Shown here in pieces: positions 55,141-64,000 of a DNA stretch of 64,000 nucleotides (the first letter of the stretch is position 1; every line of letters starts with the position of its first letter). The notes below the pieces were generated by a model. It was not told where the DNA came from. It saw nothing but the letters and a program-made list of their open reading frames with translations, and did not search any database. The position numbers and the translations under genes were made by a program. This DNA is from Forficula auricularia (Eukaryota; Arthropoda; Insecta; Dermaptera; Forficulidae), in the NCBI GenBank assembly GCA_024734495.1, contig JALMQS010000849.1, forward strand, positions 170,523-234,522, read 5' to 3'.

Positions 55141-56291
55141 AACGAGACTCATTACTCCATCCTACAACAACAACCAAACAATAGTAGACGAATTTTAAAA
55201 ATAAATCACGAGAGTAATTTTACTCAAGTCTTTAAGGCAAAAATCATTATGTTTTACATCATAAACAGCTTTCAAAATAGAATAAATTAAGTGGATAAAA
55301 TCTTTATAAAAATTATCCAATTTTCTAGATACTCTAATATGTAAAAGTTTGATGGAAACTGTTTCAAACTCCATTAAATCAAATCAAGGATGATATGATA
55401 AATAGGCAGATCGTAAATTAGAATAATAACAGTTATTAGAAATGATTTTTTTTCTAATCGAGATGCTTATTAAACACCACAGCATTCCGAATTCATCGGT
55501 GTTGAATTAAGGATGGAGTAGCATCATCTTTAAGGTCTAAAAACGGGTTTTTGCTGTCAGACCTCTTGCTGATCTTTTTTACCCAGCTGGGATCGCTGTC
55601 TGGAACTTTATATATATGTCTATTTACATAGCTCTTTTTTACCCTAGTATTTTCCTTGCCACTGTTTGCATTTCGGGTTGGAGAATCTGGGATTACCGAG
55701 ACGTCAAAAGTTCAATGAAGGTCAGTCAGGAAAGGTGGGGGGTTTTTGGTATTAAATATTAGAGATATAGATGACTAAAATCTGGCAATTTGATTTAAGA
55801 TTTATGGTAGCATATCTAGAGTTTTGACGAAAGAATTGAAGATATTTATTAATTTATATTGATGCAAACTAAATAATGAACTTCCCCGAAATACTATTTC
55901 GACCTCAATCCTACCTCAAAATTTTTTTTAGGGATGTTTCTCGTTTTAGGGAGGTCCTGTCATCTTCCAACTTCATATCTAATTAAAGAAAAAATGCATA
56001 CCTAGATAAAAAGGAAAGTAGTTTTCATTTATAGAATAAATTTAAATATTTCTCTTTTTATAATATATTTTAAATTTAGTATAAAATCAATAATATATAG
56101 GGTAAGATATTTCTGAAAAGGGAGTTGTAGCCCCCATGATAATCTATTATTTTTAAATATAATGTATATTTGAAGTAACTTAAAAAAAAACGTTTCAATC
56201 TCTGGATAAAAAACATTTATAGTAAATTTACTTTTTCAATGATGAAACGATCCAAAATGATGTAACATCACTAGCCCAGATTTCTCTGGAA
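55141..56291. other. AT-rich stretch with one GC-richer patch
   Basis: No gene supported. 55500-55720 (CTGTCAGACCTCTTGCTGAT, ACCCAGCTGGGATCGCTGTC) looks like LINE-derived sequence but no frame survives. Confidence 0.22.
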
Positions 56292-56667
56292 CAGTGCTTC
56301 TTAAACTATGGGTCGCGACTTTGAGTAGAGTAACTGAATTTTGCGGTGGTAAAACACAGGTTAACAATGCCACGGAAAAAAATTATAATATGCCGAAGAA
56401 AAAATTAAAGTATAGTGAATTCGAAATATCTCTCACATTAATTCCAATGATTTGTGAAATGTCAATTTTTTGTATTATAAAATCAAAATACAGATAAAAT
56501 TTGAAAAAAGTTGAAGATACTTTAAGTCCTCTTTGATTTTTTATTAATAGGAAACAAGCAGATCCATTTAATTATTATTTAAAATATCAAAAAGCTTGAA
56601 CATGGAAAACTGTTATAATGGGGGAGGCCCCCCCGCCCCCCCCCCTTAAAAAGTTTGTAAATCTTTG
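56292..56667. mobile_element. hAT-type MITE, 376 bp
   Basis: Left end CAGTGCTTCTTAAACTATGG then GTCGCGAC, right end GGCCCCCCCGCCCC...AAAAAGTTTGTAAATCTTTG, a decayed inverted repeat of the CAGTGCTTCTCAAACT type known from animal hAT MITEs. CTCTGGAA and CTCTAGAT flank it, 6 of 8 bases alike. Confidence 0.55.
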
Positions 56668-57326
56668 CTCTAGATTCTAGATGTCTTCTATACATCCTAA
56701 AGACATCTTAAAAGCTGAATAAAACATCTTCTAGAGAAAGCGTATTATTCCTAACATAATAAAATATCGATTATATAAAAGTATTAAAAACGAAATTTAT
56801 TTGTAGAAATAATTCTAGCTCAAAACCATTTCTCCAAAATATATACTTTTGAGTAAATTGAGATCTCACATTGAATTGGTCTATTTATATTACAGGTAAC
56901 AAATAAATTAGGAAATATAATTTCACCCTTTTTTTGAAAAATATGCCCTTTATGGTAATCTGTAAAATAAATTCACGACCATTCATTTTTAAGGTCATAA
57001 AATATCAGGGTAGTAGTAATCAGAATATCGAATAAACACGATTTTTATCGGCGTTATGTGGAAAAATTTTATAGCTAGCAAACATTGATCAAAAAATGAA
57101 TATAATCCGATAACGGACAAAATATATGGAAATGAGTGGCAAAGCGTATCTGTTACAGTTACAGAAGCAGAAAGGGAATATCGTGGAACGATTATTATTA
57201 GGTACATCAAAGAAGGATATCGAGGATTCGGGGACCGAAACTGGTAGGCTAATTAAATTTCAGATTCAAGATGAGCACTTCATTTGTATGATTTAGCATT
57301 AGTTGGTGGTAAATTTACAAAATATA

Positions 57327-57669
57327 GGGTGGGCCATCTAACGTTTGGGATTTGAATCGGCTATAAAAAAAAAATTAACGGATATTTTTTCAAACTTGAT
57401 GAGTTTATTAGAAAGATTGGACATTTTCACTTAAGAATAAAACACAACATCATTCAAAAGTCTGCCACCGGCTGGCTTGACAGTACCCCATCCGATCAAC
57501 CCAATCGAAAATGTACTGAAAAATTGGGTTGATCGGATGGGGTACTTTGTCAAGCTAGCCGTAGCAGTCATTTGAATGATGTGTTTCATTCTTAAATGAA
57601 AATGTCCAATCTTTCTAATAAACTTTTTTTTATAGCCGATTCAAATTCCAAACGTTAGATGGCCCACCA
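57327..57669. mobile_element. Mariner-like foldback MITE, 343 bp
   Basis: GGGTGGGCCATCTAACGTTT at the left and AAACGTTAGATGGCCCACC at the right, with TA on both sides (57325-57326, 57670-57671). Arms of about 150 bp are complementary to the centre, where GTACCCCATCCGATCAACCC meets GGGTTGATCGGATGGGGTAC. No transposase. Confidence 0.7.
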
Positions 57670-57671
57670 TA

Positions 57672-59479
57672 TTATAGATATCTAGACTTAAATAGAACCA
57701 GATAGTTTGATAATTTGTTTAAGCAATCCCTCATTTTTTCTATAAAAATACGAGTAAATAAAAAAAAAAATAAAAAATAAAAAAAAAACAAGAAACGCAA
57801 AAATGATTATTAATTTTTGTCTCAACATAAAAATATATTACACTAAGTGTATTTTAAATTATTGTAGTGGGTAATAGCAAGGTCTGAGGATGTTTATTAT
57901 CATTATAGGGTACCGAGATTGGAATTAGGTGTACGCCGTCTTTGGAATTATTTGGAATTACTTTGGAATTAATTAGATAATTTATTGTCATCTATTGTCT
58001 TCTACTTGGAAATAAAAGTGGAAGTGGAAGTAGATGTACATGATTTTAGGTCGCAGTTCACCCCTCGGGTAGAGAGTCCTACGACTGGTTTCATGCAGCT
58101 ATTCGCTTTCTTTCTTAATTTATGCCAAATTTCCGTCTATTCTGAGTATTTAACTCGTAAAAATAATATCTAATTTATATTTCATCTATATCCCTTGAAA
58201 TAATTAAAATTCTCCAATTATATACTAATTAACAAAAGAACAATAAGATATATGAATATTTATTTTTTGAGCAAATAGTACTACCTCGAAAAGATTTTCT
58301 ATTAGGCTTATATTTACTCAGACTGTTGAATTTCCAAGTCAAGATGGCCTTGGGTCTGGGGTGAGCAATCAACCCTAAAAGCAAACTTTTATTTGCCAAG
58401 AGTCTCCCCTTTGGAATTTCCATCTTTAGCAGAGCCGTGGGTCATTCTGCGTATTGTTGATGGAGGCAACTAAACCTGTTAGATGGTGTCTCTCATGGTT
58501 AGTTAGATCGAAGACACAGTGGGATCCATCATGTCTGCACCCCAAGCGTCAGGCTAATGCAGATTTCTGGTCCGCCGAGCTCTAATCCATTCAGGGTTGA
58601 AGAAACTTACGTCTCTCAATAGATGATTTGGAGAACTGCAGATGGCGGATTCAAGCCAAGGTATGGATAAAACTTAAAGTAATGATCCGAGCTTGGTTAA
58701 GTTTGTCACGAATCTCTCCAACTTTCTGAGATCAATCACAACTTGTACTTAACATTCTGTTAACAAATGATAGGGCAGCCCTATCGTTATTGAGTTCGCT
58801 AAGTTCTAATTGGATCATTTAATATTATTTAGAAATAAGTTTTTATTTTATTTGAGACAATTTTTTATTTTATTTGAAAGATTCAAACATTAATATAGGG
58901 AGTTTTTAGGGGGGAAATAGTTTCAGAAAATTTTATAAATCCTTATGAAGAAAAGAGTGGAAATCTTTTGTTTTTATAAGTTTCCTAAAAATGTACTTAC
59001 TAAGAAGAAATTATTAATATGCTATTTAGGAAAAATTTGGGTTAAGAAAAAGTGAAGGGCTCACACTTTTAAAAACCCTTTCAAGAGAAAAGGAAGGGTT
59101 GAAAGATGTAAATATCAATCCTCACATAAAGACATTTATTTATTTTATTAATTTACTAAAAGTTTTGCTTTTTAAAATTATTTCTTAAGTAAGAGAACAA
59201 AAAACAAATTTTGAAGTTCAAATGATCTTTTGATCAGCTCTTGATATCAGTTCGGTGGTCTTCTCTATATAATACTAATAACTCTAAGAAAAATAATGAT
59301 AATTGAAAAAATATGTCTAAATACGTTAGAAGTTTGTCTTTGGAGATGGACTGGTAGATTTACGAGTATAACTGAGGGTTGAATGAAAGACAGTCCAGGA
59401 ATAAATAAAAATATTATTTCCAATAAAAGAGTATTTATTGTAAGTTCCCTCTTTCCAATTTTTTAAGACCACAGATACC
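57672..59479. other. AT-rich stretch with low-repeat GC-richer part
   Basis: 58420-58760 is GC-richer and has no repeat partner (CACAGTGGGATCCATCATGT, GTCCGCCGAGCTCTAATCC) but is closed in all frames. A short RTE-like fragment (GACTGGTTTCATGCAGCTAT) is at 58084. The 64-codon minus frame at 58229-58423 (MEIPKGRLLANKSLL start) has fair composition but no splice support. Confidence 0.25.
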
Positions 59480-59610
59480 TTCGACCCCCGCCCAACCCAT
59501 AAAATTCTTTCTTCTTCTTTTCACGATGGAGGGGCCAACCCAGGCCTTTAGGGATTGTACCCTTTTGGTGTAACTCCTTCTCTCATCATTATCATAAAAA
59601 AAAAAAAAAA
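59480..59610 (+). mobile_element. 3' end of a LINE with poly-A tail
   Basis: GGGATTGTACCCTTTTGGTG then TAACTCCTTCTCTCATCATT and a run of 15 A parallels the tail of the Jockey fragment at 38.28-38.34 kb. The copy is strongly 5'-truncated. The hammerhead-like unit begins directly after the poly-A. Confidence 0.45.
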
Positions 59611-59700
59611 TTGAAACCGACGTTTCGGTCCTTTCATTGACCCTTTTGAACTCTGAAGAAAGAGGGAAGATCCTCCGAAAAGTCGGTTTCAAAAAATTGT
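59611..59700 (+). mobile_element. Hammerhead-like unit with inverted leader
   Basis: 59611-59635 (TTGAAACCGACGTTTCGGTC) is an inverted partial copy of 59650-59698. The direct unit reads TTTTGAACT, CTGAAGA, AA, GAGG, loop, CCTC, C, GAAA, AG, TC, GGTTTCAAAA. Stem I forms with 8 of 10 pairs, stem II with 4. The layout matches the 16.9-17.5 kb array in miniature. Confidence 0.45.
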
Positions 59701-60494
59701 TCTACAGGTTTTAATGGAAATGAGTTTACAAAATTCTGGGAAAATTTAAATAATTAATTTCAGTCTCTTTAAATAAAAGTCCAATCAAATGTTTTTTTTT
59801 TTTGAAATATTATGTGAATTTTGTTTAATATGAACACTAACTGTTGCTTAATATTTTATTTGTACTACTCTCTGGATGCTGATCATAAAACAAAAGTCAA
59901 GATTTATTCATAAGGAAGGTAAAGATAAAAAAAAAATCGAAGATTGCTTTTACGAGAAAGCATTTTCCGTTCTGATGAATAAATGATATTATTTTAAAAA
60001 TCCAACATTGGCATTTTAGTTCTTTCTGAAGGTATTATTATCAAACAAAAATCTTTCAAGAAGAAAATTCTTCAAAATTCGAGGAAAAGTGAATATCAAA
60101 CCAACTCAATCGAATTTATGAATTCAATTTATATTTGATATTGCTTGGTTTCGTCAAAATAATATTTTTTTCGAATAAACATAACATCTAAATCAAATAT
60201 AGAAACAAAAAAAAGCTTTGAATTTATATATTTTTTAATTAAAAAGTATTTTTATTCAAAGTAGAAAATTTGATATTTTATTCGAAATGACTTGGGGCTT
60301 CGCCGGGGTGTTCTGTTATCAAAAAGAATAATAAAGTAACATCGAAATTACCGCATTTTATCTAAAATTACATTTTTTCAAATTGTAGATGTTAAATAAT
60401 TCTCTTGTTATAAAAATGCGAGGTCCACACAGTAATTTTGACTCCTAAGACTATAGAATTTTCAAATTTTTCTTTAAGCTAAACGTCATTACCA

Positions 60495-60730
60495 GTAAAT
60501 TAAAGGAGATAATAAAAGAGTATGTCTTCTGCTGGAAAATAAAATTGGTTTATTTATTTATAAACAGAGTATAGGTTCGATGGATTTGACTTCTTCATCA
60601 GTCTATTACAAATGATTCACAGGAATTATAAACAAAAATTTATTTTTCCAGCAGAAGACACACTCTTTTTTTGTCTCCTTTAAATTATAAAATATCTGCT
60701 ACTCTTGGCAAAAAGAAACTTTCAATTTAA
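60495..60730 (+). mobile_element. Family B, long copy with internal CTGATGA motif
   Basis: TAAAGGAGATAATAAAAGAG at the left, complementary CACTCTTTTTTTGTCTCCTT near the right, then CTGCTACTCTTGGC and ACTTTCAA. GTCATTACCA flanks it (60485-60494 and 60731-60740). The middle, absent from the 139-bp copies, contains on the minus strand GACTGATGAAGAAGTC, AAATCCATCGAACC, a loose CTGATGA-hairpin-CGAA arrangement, so short copies look like internal deletions of this form. Confidence 0.55.
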
Positions 60731-60807
60731 GTCATTACCAATTTTAATCAAATTAATCACAAAAATAAAAGCTTCAACAGCTTTATTACTAATATACCAT
60801 AAAATAT

Positions 60808-61316
60808 ATATCAGATGCTCTGGATGCGGAGCATCCCTAAAATTTCAAACATTTAGAGTATTTTCATAAATATATGTATAAGATCGACTTCGAAATTTCA
60901 AGAGGATCTTTAAATTTTCAAATTTTTATCGGCTATTTCAAATATTTCTATAAAAACCATTTTTTTGTTTTGAAAAGTATATTGGTTCTCGAAATGAAAT
61001 AAAATTGTTGCATAGTTTCAAGGAGCAAATAAAATGAATGATTTTTCGAAAAGGGTGCCGATAGAAGGTTTGAACTCCCTGCCTGGTAGATATAACTTCC
61101 AGTTCAAGCATCTCAAAGGCAAGTCCAGACGAGTTTTAGTCGAATAAAAATTGTACTCGCTGAGGAACTATTAAAATAGTAATAATACAAAAAAGGAATA
61201 AATAAAGATGATTCGAGAATCTTTGGACTAATCCATTACTAAAGCGAAGATTAAAATAAAATTTCAAAAAAATGAAGGGTATTTTTTGGACAGCATCTCC
61301 TGGTTGAAAAGACACC
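60808..61316 (-). repeat. Dispersed repeat D, uninterrupted copy
   Basis: Complement of the repeat at 20.96-21.6 kb. At the point where that copy carries the 137-bp family A insert, this one is continuous (near 60990-61012), which gives the empty site. Confidence 0.6.
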
Positions 61317-62224
61317 AACCGCCGCTGTTATATATATACAATTTCATGACCTCTAGCTAATCGGAATGTGAGATTTGATTTCTTCACAAACATAATTTTC
61401 AAACAAACACATTCGAGTCATTCCACACCAACTCCACACAACTTTTTTGACCTCATCATCTCAGATTTTAATGAAATTTGGTACATAGCTACCCTCCATA
61501 TAGACTAAGAAAAATACCAATTTTGAACTCAATATGTCCACGTTTTCAAAATACGGCTATGTAAAATTAACAAAAAAGCAAAAAACCGACCCGGAACCAC
61601 ATTTTGGAATTGAAATTGTAAAGGAATTCCTTCCTATATATATATATATAATATAGATAGATCGTCTAGAATTCGTTTCTTTTTCTCTTAATTGGTATTT
61701 CAGGAATGAATCCATCGATCTTTGTAACGACTAATAAAATAGTATATAAAAGGAAAGCCGGAATTGGTTTTCGGATAAAATTCAGGCTCGAGCGTGAAAG
61801 ATTTGTCTCGTATTTTATTTCAAACAAATTAGTCAATTGTTTTATTTTTATCTGTTGGTGACATCGTTTTTTCTTCGAGATATCAGTCTCTTGACTGACA
61901 AGCTGTTTAAAAAGACCCATAGCAGTTCTCCTTGGGTGGGTAAAGGCGTGAGAGTATTTCGTATATTTACCCAGAGACACGTCGTCGGCCAGTGCTGAGG
62001 ATCCAATTTCTCAACTTGTAAATATTCGGGACGAGTGGTTTAAATAAAGACCGAGGAAGGTTATTTGCTTTGCGTTCTCGATGGTTCTTTCGCAGGTGGA
62101 AAGTAGGGACAAGGGAAACCGACAAGTGCTAATAAATCTAACCCCAAAACCTCAGATGCCCTCTAATACACCCACTCAAGATTCCATGCATTGTGATATC
62201 AAAAGATAAAAAAAAAATCCAGAT
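61317..62224. other. Mostly AT-rich, old dispersed repeat words
   Basis: 61430-61560 contains GATTTTAATGAAATTTGGTA, a phrase common in arthropod dispersed repeats. The 104-codon minus frame at 61666-61980 has mixed composition, but neither domain nor splice sites support it as a gene. Confidence 0.25.
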
Positions 62225-62465
62225 AAAGTAGCTTGATTTAGTCGAGAAGGTTGGCCGCCATTGATGAAGCAGTCCATTAGTGGAGGTTGGGTTCCAAAAT
62301 CTGATGGTGGTCTTCCTGGCGGTAGGCGGTCATATAATAATGTGGCACGGGGGTGTGAAATGAATTATGGTGTTGGGACAATAGTCGCAAGACGGACGTC
62401 GGCCATTGTGTCCGCTGGACCTGGCTTTGTAAACAGAACCACCTTGGCTGCTGGCTTTTAACACA
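62225..62465. promoter_or_regulatory. CpG-bearing GC-rich patch
   Basis: Non-repetitive, GC-rich, open for 66 codons on the plus strand (glycine-rich, no domain) and containing on the minus strand an ATG in GACACAATGGCCGAC context with a 14-codon frame. It could be a promoter-proximal first exon or a regulatory element. Neither is supported by a clear splice site. Confidence 0.2.
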
Positions 62466-63602
62466 TAAAATAAAAAATGTTATAAACCCTCATGTAAATG
62501 GGCCAAGAAGCGACAACCTAAGCCTATCAAAATTCTTTTACACTACATTGAATTTTTTTTTATATATATATTTATTCTATTTCAAATTGAGATAAATTAA
62601 ATTAAAAATTTTTACCCTCGTTTAAAATGACATGAAATATGGTTGAGATTAATTTCCATTTTGTCATATAATATAATAGGTATTTTTATTTCATTTATGT
62701 AAATTTAAAAAGATAACCTGTCCCAATTAATACCTAAATAGGGTTAGTTTCAATTTCATACAAATTGACTTTGTTTGATCAGGGTCAATATTTAATTGAT
62801 ATCGATGCTTTTGCTTTTAAAGCGAAGAGAGAAAACTAATCACTTTAATTTACATTTAGAAGTAGGGTCGGCTGTTTACTTCTGCTTACTACTAATTAAT
62901 AAATTGTTTTAGACATTTAGACGATCTGAGAATTTCAATCAAGTCATAAAGTGTTTTAGTGACTATACATTGGTAGTAGATGTGATGAAGTTAAGGTAGT
63001 ACTTTCACAAATGCAAAAATTCAAGAAGTTTTTGAAACTTGAAATATAAGTCATTAAAAGCATAATACACATATTGTTAAAATTTGAAGACGATTTACCA
63101 CACCAAACATGAAATAATTGCAATTAAAAATGAGATTTTTTACATAGGGTAGATAGGGAAAGGGTCGGTATATGATCATTATTTTATTTATTTTTTCATT
63201 GAAGGACTTTCACCATCTTGATGAAAAACTAATATTTGTTAGAATAATATATTCCGGGTAACTTAAAAAAATTGAAATTATTTATCACGTAGTTTTGATA
63301 AAAAACAAAAAAAAACTATTTGGGCGATTATTTTTAGTGGAGGTGATATTAGAACAATGGCTTGGAAACGACCGGCAAGTATGAGTGTATCTATATAGAG
63401 ATTTCGTAGTGTGAGTGTACAGTCACGTTAAAAAAAATACCCTAAAATTTTAGTTCCCTTCGTATTTATAGAGTGGTTACGAGGCTAAAACTTTTTGTGT
63501 GAATTGTCGCGAAAGAACCTCCTTAAATGAACCCGAGTGCCAGTAACAGCAATCCGGAGCATTTGGCTATCCTGTGAGGTGCGTAGCCCTCTGACATATA
63601 GT
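62466..63602. other. AT-rich stretch, nothing recognised
   Basis: No gene or repeat partner recognised up to the hAT terminus. Confidence 0.25.
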
Positions 63603-64000
63603 CAGGGGCAAATTTAGGTTCGATGCCGCCCTAGGCCCTGTCCAATGTGCCGTCCTTTTTTCTAAGTAAAAGTGATTGTCAAAATTATATGGCTAATTAT
63701 CAAATATTCAAACAATCAAATATTATTTTAAATATAACTGTTTATTGGTTTACATAAATTTTTCAAAAATAATTTCAAATATAATTTTCCGTAATAAATA
63801 GTCAATACATTTTTTTAATTAACTTATGGATCATTTTCTTCTTCTTAGTTTTGAATCGCGCGAAAACGTCGATTATATCTCCGTAATCAATTTCTTGCAC
63901 TAATTTAGCCTCGATAGACAATAATGCGAGAACATTAAGTCTATCTTGAACCATACTTGCACGCAAATACCTGTTTACCCTTTTCAGGGTGGAAAAAGAT
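63603..64000 (-). mobile_element. hAT transposon 3' part, continues past the window
   Basis: CAGGGGCAAATTTAGGTTCG at 63603 is a hAT-style terminus. About 200 bp inside begins a transposase C-terminus on the minus strand. Unlike the MITEs elsewhere this copy has coding sequence, so it may be autonomous. The other end and target duplication are outside the window. Confidence 0.7.
63802..64000 (-). CDS. hAT transposase, C-terminal dimerisation region (partial)
   Basis: 65 codons plus one base are inside the window, ending TGA at 63802-63804. The reading STLKRVNRYLRASMVQDRLN, then VLALLSIEAKLVQEIDY and DIIDVFARFKTKKKKM matches the hATC dimerisation tail as in ZMYM-type hAT transposases (LKRxKxYLRxxMxQxRLNxLALLSIE). 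The dimerisation region helps assemble the transposase that cuts hAT ends and leaves 8-bp duplications. No stop or frameshift in this part. The N-terminal zinc finger and DDE catalytic residues lie beyond the right edge, so activity cannot be judged. Confidence 0.85.
   Translation of the reverse strand, partial: SFSTLKRVNRYLRASMVQDRLNVLALLSIEAKLVQEIDYGDIIDVFARFKTKKKKMIHKLIKKMY

Overview
The window is 64 kb of AT-rich (roughly 70 percent A+T by eye), repeat-dense animal nuclear DNA. No prokaryotic operons, rRNA genes, CRISPR arrays or complete host genes are visible. The mobile-element mix (RTE- and Jockey-type LINEs, tRNA-headed SINEs, a SINE whose tail ends in TGATGATGATG, hAT, mariner-like and TTAA-flanked elements, a Helitron end, many foldback elements) fits an invertebrate, most likely an arthropod. 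The species cannot be fixed from sequence alone.

Layout. 0-2.5 kb: a SINE with its target duplication, a TA-flanked MITE and a 0.5 kb foldback. 4.5-5 kb: a pair of direct repeats around a tRNA-like cloverleaf. 8.6-13 kb: a TTAA-flanked element, a GATGGTG MITE, a GC-tipped foldback and two members of foldback family A. 14.8-18.7 kb: a Helitron-like element, a tandem array carrying hammerhead-like motifs, a promoter-like GC patch and a second SINE. 20.5-23 kb: the best host-gene evidence, a possible first coding exon (+) and a possible terminal exon (-), plus a family A insertion with a 14-bp target duplication and a matching empty site at 61 kb. 23.4-24.2 kb: a 0.8 kb nested palindrome. 27-36 kb: MITEs, interleaved inverted repeats, tandem and direct repeats, a Helitron 3' end and a possible untranslated exon. 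37.5-38.3 kb: a decayed Jockey LINE end split by a hAT MITE. 38.5-50.8 kb: a family of palindromes with tRNA-like arms, two SINEs in a duplicated segment and a G-rich island. 51.5-54.8 kb: a nearly intact RTE-type LINE on the minus strand. 55-64 kb: hAT and mariner MITEs, a second LINE tail, another hammerhead-like unit and, at the right edge, the C-terminus of a hAT transposase with its terminal repeat.

The only proteins recognised with confidence are transposon proteins: the RTE endonuclease/reverse transcriptase, the Jockey C-terminus and the hAT dimerisation domain. The most unusual material is (1) short foldback families A and B, which lie between 10-20 bp target duplications, a retrotransposition-like signature unexpected for simple MITEs; (2) hammerhead-like motifs (CTGANGA, hairpin, GAAA) in several families, best at 17.0-17.4 kb where stems I and II both form; and (3) palindromes built of two opposed tRNA-like T-arm/B-box sequences. 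These suggest Penelope-like or retrozyme-like non-autonomous elements, but no such protein is encoded here.
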